Origin: JACRLW01 sp046349595
Lineage (GTDB): Bacteria; Planctomycetota; UBA1135; UBA2386
Direction: 5' to 3'
NCBI GenBank assembly: GCA_046349595.1
Contig: JAXMCA010000001.1
Coordinates: forward strand, 2,666,001 to 2,730,000
Length of the DNA stretch: 64,000 bases
Part shown: positions 59,542 through 64,000 of the stretch, one piece after another
Position numbering within the stretch: position 1 is the stretch's first letter
Layout: the number at the start of each line of letters is the position of its first letter
Notes under the pieces: generated by a model
What the model saw: the letters and a program-made list of their open reading frames with translations, nothing else
The model's database searches: none
Told to the model about the DNA's origin: nothing
Made by a program: the position numbers and the translations under genes

Positions 59542-60963
59542 ATGTCGACCCACACCGATCCGTCCCCGCTCCTGAAGCTCGCCGTCCCCGCGATCCTCGC
59601 CGCGCTCTCGGCGCTCCCCCTGCATGCGCAGACCGACTGGCAGCAGTTCGGCTCGTTCCTGCCGCAACCGGGCGGGCGCAACGTCTTCGGCTTCGCCTAC
59701 GACAGCCACCGCCGCGTCACGATCATGTTCGGCGGACAGGTCTTCGGCGGCACCTACTCGAACGAGACCTGGCAGTTCGACGGCAACAACTGGCTGCAGC
59801 TCACGCCGCCGAGTTCCCCTCCCGGCGTGATGACCAACATCATGGCCTACGACAACGCGCGCCGTCGCGTGGTGCTGTTCGGCGGTGGCAACAGCTTCGG
59901 CTACTCGACGCAGACCTGGGAGTTCGACGGCACGTTCTGGGTGCAGCGCAATCCGGCACACCACCCCTCGGGCCGCAATGGCGGCGCATGTGCCTACGAC
60001 GCGCGGCGCGAGCGCGTCGTGCTGTTCGGCGGATGGAACGGAGCACGTCTCGGCGACACCTGGGAATGGGACGGCACCGACTGGACGCAGCGCAGCATCA
60101 GCGGTCCCTCCGCGCGCAGCGACAACAACATGGCCTACGACGAGGGCCGCGGACGCATCGTGATGTACGGCGGCTACAACGACGTCAGCGGCTTCCTCGG
60201 CGACACCTGGGAGTACGACGGCAATGCCTGGACCAACGTGACTCCGTCGATCAATCCCGGTCGCCTCGCCGATCCGGCGATCACCTACGACCGCGGACGC
60301 GGCCGCATCGTCATGTTCGGCGGCTCGTCGTCGTTCGCATTGCCGCACACCAACCACACCTGGGAGTTCGACGGCACGGCCTGGACCGACATCACGGCAC
60401 AGCTCGCGCATGCGCCGTCCGGGCGCTGGGTGGCGAACCTGTGCTACGACGAGGCCCGCGGCCGTGTGGTGATGTTCGGCGGCATCGACAACTTCAACCA
60501 GTTCCCGAACGACACCTGGGAGCTGGTTCGCCCCAACGTGGCGACGGCGATCCCCTACGGAGCGGGTTGCGCCGGCACCGCCGGCGAGCCGCGCATCGGG
60601 ATCGAGGGCAACGCCGTGCCCCGTGTCGGCACGAACCTCGGTGTGCGTCTGCAGTCGCTGCCGCTCGCTGCGAACACCGCCGTGTTGCTGCTGGTCGGCT
60701 TCTCGAGCACGCAGAACGCCGGTGTGGCGCTACCGCAACCGTTGACCGCGCTCGGCATGCCCGGATGCCAGCTCCTCACCAGCATCGATCTCGGTGTCAG
60801 CGGCTTCGCGAGCGGAGGCAGCATCAGCTTCGCGATCCCGGTGCCGAACCAGGCGACGCTGGTCGGCCAGCATGTCTACGCGCAGGCCATCGTCGTCGAT
60901 CCGGGTGCGAATGCCGGCGGGATGATCGCGTCCGACGGCCTCGACACGCGCATCGGATCGTGA
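59542..60963 (+). CDS. Secreted Kelch-type propeller protein
   Basis: A 473-residue secreted protein. The signal peptide LLKLAVPAILAALSALPLHA is followed by about six Kelch-like repeats. Each is of the form YDxxRxRxVxFGG ... TWEYDG (for example YDNARRRVVLFGGGNS, TWEWDGTDWTQRS). After the propeller comes an approximately 140-residue C-terminal module starting PYGAGCAGTAGEPRIGIEGN and ending LDTRIGS. I have seen this module at the ends of many secreted proteins of Planctomycetota. Its role may be surface anchoring, and the ligand is unknown. The ATG 59542 is chosen because an earlier in-frame start would place Arg-rich sequence before the signal peptide. Confidence 0.82.
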   Translation: MSTHTDPSPLLKLAVPAILAALSALPLHAQTDWQQFGSFLPQPGGRNVFGFAYDSHRRVTIMFGGQVFGGTYSNETWQFDGNNWLQLTPPSSPPGVMTNIMAYDNARRRVVLFGGGNSFGYSTQTWEFDGTFWVQRNPAHHPSGRNGGACAYDARRERVVLFGGWNGARLGDTWEWDGTDWTQRSISGPSARSDNNMAYDEGRGRIVMYGGYNDVSGFLGDTWEYDGNAWTNVTPSINPGRLADPAITYDRGRGRIVMFGGSSSFALPHTNHTWEFDGTAWTDITAQLAHAPSGRWVANLCYDEARGRVVMFGGIDNFNQFPNDTWELVRPNVATAIPYGAGCAGTAGEPRIGIEGNAVPRVGTNLGVRLQSLPLAANTAVLLLVGFSSTQNAGVALPQPLTALGMPGCQLLTSIDLGVSGFASGGSISFAIPVPNQATLVGQHVYAQAIVVDPGANAGGMIASDGLDTRIGS

Positions 60964-61325
60964 GCGCGGCGGACTTCGAGCCGTCGCGGATCGGGCGTGG
61001 TCGCCTGTGCCCGGGGACTGCCAACCCCGACTGCTCGAGGAGTCGATCCGATCGCCCGACCGCGGGCCCGGCGGCGAAACGCCTCGCTGCGGCGGGGTGA
61101 TCGGACCCGGTCCTGCCCTCGCCGCGCACGAACTCGGGGCAACCCGCGGACGCGGCCGCAGCCGCGATCGGGATCGCGGCCTGATGTCCGCGCGAACGCC
61201 GGTGCGTGACGACGCCGGATCGCTCGAAAGCCAGGGCAGAGCCGCTCGGGCATTGCGGGAGGCCGACCACCGTGGCAGCATTCGCCGTGGAGGAGATTGG
61301 TTTGCCCCCATCGCCAACCCGCAGG
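60964..61325. other. Intergenic region before the sigma factor, 362 bp
   Basis: No gene with coding character, tRNA or clear inverted repeat was found between the Kelch gene and the ECF-like sigma gene. Frames that stay open here on both strands give Arg/Pro-rich translations without recognisable domains. A longer sigma start (ATG at 61206) would use part of this stretch, so the true gap may be smaller. Confidence 0.4.
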
Positions 61326-61970
61326 ATGCACGATTCCGTCACGGATCCGGCGGACGCGGGGGAGCGCAATCCGGTCTGGCGTCGGTTGACGGTCGAGCTG
61401 TATCGCCTCGTCGCGGCGATGCCGAGCCGCGTGGTGAAGGCCCAGGATCGTCTCGACATCGCTCACGCCGTGTTCCTGCGGCTGAGTCTGCAAGAGCAGA
61501 CGGGTCCGCGTTGCCTCGATCCCCGTTTCCTCGCGCGCTGCCTGCGCAATGCGGCGATCGACTTCAGGCGTCGCCAGCAGTGCCGATGCGAGGCGAACGT
61601 CGACACGGATCTCGAGAGCCTGCCCGATCCGCGCACGTCGATCCCTCGCGATCCGAAGCTCGAGGCCGTGACCCACCCGATGGCACTCTTGATCGAAGCT
61701 GCTCTCGGATCGTCGATCCGACTGACTGCATTGCAGGAGCGGATCCTCGAGCTCCGCTGCGCAGGTGTGAGCATCCACGCGATCTCCACCATCGTCGACC
61801 GTTCGCGCGCACAGATCCAGGCGACGATCAAGGCGGTGCGCTCGCGATGCTCGCGGAGACCACACGCCGATCCGACGACGACCGAGCCTGCGGACCGGAA
61901 CCATGTCACTCGCGGAGGGCTGGTCGAGTCTCCCGCCCCGCCCGCGGCCCTCTCGCCGCAGAACGACTGA
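61326..61970 (+). CDS. ECF-like RNA polymerase sigma factor
   Basis: A 214-residue sigma-70-family protein. Region 2 is recognisable around QDRLDIAHAVFLRLSLQEQT and RFLARCLRNAAIDFRRRQQC. Region 4 is a helix-turn-helix, LTALQERILELRCAGVSIHA, ISTIVDRSRAQIQATIKAVR. I choose ATG 61326 (MHDSVTDPADAG); a start at 61206 would add 40 residues unlike sigma factors. The C-terminal about 35 residues are a Thr/Pro/Ala tail with no conserved motif. No anti-sigma gene is visible; the 267-residue membrane protein 144 bp downstream is the only neighbour that could be one. Confidence 0.78.
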   Translation: MHDSVTDPADAGERNPVWRRLTVELYRLVAAMPSRVVKAQDRLDIAHAVFLRLSLQEQTGPRCLDPRFLARCLRNAAIDFRRRQQCRCEANVDTDLESLPDPRTSIPRDPKLEAVTHPMALLIEAALGSSIRLTALQERILELRCAGVSIHAISTIVDRSRAQIQATIKAVRSRCSRRPHADPTTTEPADRNHVTRGGLVESPAPPAALSPQND

Positions 61971-62114
61971 GGAACTCTGACCGATCCCGACGTGCGGGGA
62001 GCGACCGATGACAGGGAGCTTGACGTCCCCGGCGGTCCAAGGACGAGCCCAGGATCCGGCGAAGGCCGAGTTCGCGCCGGACGGTCGTAGCCGTCGGAAC
62101 GTTAGATTCGGCGG

Positions 62115-62918
62115 ATGATGCCAGACACGACCCCTGGTGCCCGCAGGGCGGTTTCCGCGATCCTCGTCCTGACCGTACTCGGGTCCCTCGCCACCTGGTT
62201 CTGGCCCCGCGATCCGATTGGCCTGCTCCCGGTGCAGGAGAAGACCCCGCGATCCGAGGCGAACCTGCTGACGGTCGGTGCCCCCGCGACACCTCTCGGG
62301 GCTCCTCCGATGGCGTCACGCATCGCGATCGAGAGCGAAGCGCTGAAGACCGCAGCTGCGGTCAGCCGGCTCGAAACATCGGCCGCACTCGAACCCGCGG
62401 TTCGCCAGGACGAGACGCTCGTTCCCTGCCCACAGGACTTCGACAGTGACTGGTTCCTGTGCTGCCAGATCGCCGCGGTTCGTGGCGTCGATGTCCCCGA
62501 CCGGGTGGCTCTGCGCTTGCGGGACTGGCAGCAACTCCGACACGATCTGGAGCCGATCGTCGAGCAACTGCGGAGCCTCGATCGATCGCGCATCGATGTC
62601 CTGCGCCAAATTGAGCGCGACAAGCTCTCTCGCGGGGAGGTGCGCTATTTCCCCGATCCATCGACGATCAGCGAGTCCGCCGAGCGGCGCCGACTCCAGA
62701 CCGAGATCAACGAGGCCTCCCGGGCCAACAATGCCATGGAGTCGGTCTCGGTCGGTGGCGACGGCAAGCGCCAATGGGTGATCCGCACCGCTTCGACGGA
62801 GGACCCCCGGCTGGACGCCGTGTGCATTTCCTATTGGCGCCGCGCGGATGAAATCGGCCCGCTGCTGAGCATGGCGTTGGCGAGGATGCCGAACGAGGTC
62901 CGCAGTCCCCGTCATTGA
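62115..62918 (+). CDS. Membrane-anchored protein of unknown function
   Basis: A 267-residue protein with one N-terminal hydrophobic segment (AVSAILVLTVLGSLATWFW) and a long soluble, largely helical remainder. That part includes PCPQDFDSDWFLCCQ, a charged helix RDWQQLRHDLEPIVEQLRSL, and DVLRQIERDKLSRGEV. No family is recognised. It follows the sigma-factor gene on the same strand and precedes the small secreted gene. An open frame of similar length on the opposite strand has no domain and is considered a shadow. Confidence 0.55.
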   Translation: MMPDTTPGARRAVSAILVLTVLGSLATWFWPRDPIGLLPVQEKTPRSEANLLTVGAPATPLGAPPMASRIAIESEALKTAAAVSRLETSAALEPAVRQDETLVPCPQDFDSDWFLCCQIAAVRGVDVPDRVALRLRDWQQLRHDLEPIVEQLRSLDRSRIDVLRQIERDKLSRGEVRYFPDPSTISESAERRRLQTEINEASRANNAMESVSVGGDGKRQWVIRTASTEDPRLDAVCISYWRRADEIGPLLSMALARMPNEVRSPRH

Positions 62919-63052
62919 TCCGGAATCGTCGGCTCCGTCATTCCCCGGGATGGGGTGAGTGGAGCCCGTCGCAGTGTCTGAACATCGTCGGCCCGAGGAT
63001 GGGCAGGCCGCGCGATGATCGAATCCGCGCCCATCGACAGAAGGAGAGTCCC

Positions 63053-63490
63053 GTGACCACATTGATGCGTCGAGCGCTCATTGCGTTCCTGCTGATCACC
63101 GCGCTGCAATCCGCGCTGGTAGCCCAGGGCTGCGGGTCCTGCATCGGAACCCAGCAGCCCGGAGGCGGCGGGGTGACCTGGACCTTCACGAGCAGCCTCG
63201 GGCAGAACAACGCCACGCCCGGCACGTGCTACAACAACTGCTCTTCCCAGTCGTGCCGATTCGCCGGGACCATGACCGTCGCCAATGCCTCCGGGGTCAC
63301 GATCGACGTCTTCGACCCGAACAGCAAGAAGGTGATCGGAGGCCTCGCGAACGGAGCCACGAACAACTTCGCGATCGACACCAAACCAGGGTGCGGCGAC
63401 GTCGATGGCTCGGTCTGCAAGGCGATGGATTCGAACAGCGGAGGATTGGTGAGCGACCTGAAGCTCGGCTGCACGGCCTGCGTGAACTGA
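63053..63490 (+). CDS. Small secreted Cys-rich protein
   Basis: A 145-residue protein starting at GTG 63053, preceded by AAGGAGAG at 63041-63048. A signal peptide, RALIAFLLITALQSALVAQ, is followed by a mature part with nine cysteines in the clusters CGSC, CYNNCSSQSC, the pair around GCGDVDGSVC, and a C-terminal CTAC. The many cysteines suggest disulfides, so it is probably extracytoplasmic. The family is not recognised. It sits 134 bp after the 267-residue gene. Confidence 0.7.
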   Translation: MTTLMRRALIAFLLITALQSALVAQGCGSCIGTQQPGGGGVTWTFTSSLGQNNATPGTCYNNCSSQSCRFAGTMTVANASGVTIDVFDPNSKKVIGGLANGATNNFAIDTKPGCGDVDGSVCKAMDSNSGGLVSDLKLGCTACVN

Positions 63491-63510
63491 GCGCGCACTT
63501 CCGGGGTCGC

Positions 63511-63888
63511 TCACCCCCCGATCGCGCGCTTCAGCATCGCGAAGCCGAGCGCCCCGAGCGCCGCGATCGCGAGCAGGCCTTCGGCGAGCGCCGGCTGCGA
63601 ACCGGCGAGCACCATCACGCCAAGGACGGTCACGGCCAAGGCGAGCGCGAAGCCGCCGCCGAAACCCGCCATGCCGGTCTCGGCCGTGGGCGCCGAGTTC
63701 GGGCTTTCACGTCGCCTCGACATCGCGATCGCCGCGCCGATCATCACCACGACGCACGCCACGGCCAGCACCGCGTGCAGTCCGCTCCAGGTCCCGTCGG
63801 CCACCCGCCACACGGCGCAGGCCGCGATCACGCACGCGATCAGCCAGACCTGCAACCTCGAGGGCGCAGAGAAGGGACCGGGGTTCAC
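63511..63888 (-). CDS. Small polytopic membrane protein
   Basis: A 125-residue protein with four hydrophobic segments (VWLIACVIAACAVWRVADG, LHAVLAVACVVVMIGAAIAM, GFALALAVTVLGVMVLAG, GLLAIAALGALGFAML). The GTG at 63888 overlaps the stop of the partial upstream gene (GTGA), which decides the start over a longer frame running to the window edge. No family is recognised. Confidence 0.62.
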   Translation of the reverse strand: MNPGPFSAPSRLQVWLIACVIAACAVWRVADGTWSGLHAVLAVACVVVMIGAAIAMSRRRESPNSAPTAETGMAGFGGGFALALAVTVLGVMVLAGSQPALAEGLLAIAALGALGFAMLKRAIGG

Positions 63889-63998
63889 CGTCCGAGGAGC
63901 TCCTTGACCGTGAAGGGCTGCGTGCGCGACGCCGTCGCCGCGCGCTGCGTGCGGATCAGATCGGGATCGACGATCGACGCCTCGTGCTCCCACGCACG
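63885..63998 (-). CDS. C-terminal fragment of an upstream gene
   Basis: The minus-strand frame enters from the right edge and ends at the TGA 63887-63885. The 37 visible residues end with the sequence TQPFTVKELLGR. They are too few to name a family. The GTGA overlap shows coupling to the small membrane protein. The start is outside the window. Confidence 0.55.
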   Translation of the reverse strand, partial: RAWEHEASIVDPDLIRTQRAATASRTQPFTVKELLGR

Positions 63999-64000
63999 AC

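Noticed and set aside
62316..63062. A 248-residue minus-strand frame opposite the 267-residue gene
   Set aside because: It has no domain or signal peptide, and the plus-strand frame has a membrane segment and a natural ATG.
1..64000. CRISPR array, insertion sequence or prophage
   Set aside because: No regularly spaced repeats, transposase, integrase or terminal inverted repeats were seen; the contractile-tail-like genes are a T6SS because ClpV, TssJ-like, TssL and TssM are present.

Overview
The window is about 64 kb of GC-rich DNA, almost all coding, with one tRNA and no rRNA, CRISPR array or insertion sequence that I can recognise. I infer a planctomycete. The evidence is several secreted or lipid-anchored proteins with VCBS, Kelch or carboxypeptidase-regulatory repeats, a Kelch protein ending in a GAGCAGTAGEPRI-type C-terminal module I associate with marine Planctomycetota, a Ser/Thr kinase carrying a SUMF1-like domain, and a chromosomal housekeeping background (pyrC, lgt, rpmB, tRNA-Arg). 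The taxonomy is inference and could not be checked here.

Layout. 1-10.6 kb is mostly housekeeping: the end of a CRTAC1/ASPIC-type repeat protein, an NhaD antiporter, an SDR oxidoreductase, tRNA-Arg(UCU), a secreted repeat protein, bL28, a coupled lgt-pyrC pair, an eboA-eboB pair and two small lipoproteins. 10.6-17.6 kb holds a 1179-residue kinase, a VCBS-repeat lipoprotein and a probable barrel lipoprotein. 17.6-40.7 kb is a type VI secretion system (T6SS) block on the minus strand. In transcription order it reads FHA protein, TssJ-like lipoprotein, tssK, tssL, tssM, tagF, tssA, tssB, tssC, a second tssC, tagJ, tssE, tssF, tssG, clpV and hcp. The order is two pieces of the rhizobial imp operon (impI-M, then impA-H) joined the other way round.

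40.8-51.1 kb is the T6SS spike and cargo region: vgrG with a DUF4123 adaptor gene, a DUF4280 PAAR-like tip, and a minus-strand five-gene operon. That operon encodes a small adaptor-like protein, a predicted zinc metallopeptidase (HEIGH), a lipoprotein, a TssB-TssC fusion-like sheath protein and a trypsin-fold protein lacking catalytic residues. A Clp_N-only protein closes the region. Together these suggest a phospho-regulated (kinase/FHA/TagF) contractile injection machine with a linked, possibly undescribed effector operon.

51.2-58.8 kb holds a YjbR protein, a CBS protein and a tightly overlapping seven-gene minus-strand operon: two small membrane proteins, a ferric-reductase-like/Rieske protein, a membrane protein with conserved cysteines, a Rieske/FMN-reductase fusion, an OlsB-like acyltransferase and a PlsC-like acyltransferase. 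It diverges from a gene fusing a DedA membrane domain to an ATP-grasp ligase. 58.9-64 kb ends with a DinB-like protein, a Kelch protein, an ECF-like sigma factor and small secreted or membrane proteins.

Many genes overlap by 4 bp (ATGA or GTGA), so several starts were chosen as GTG; those choices are given gene by gene.
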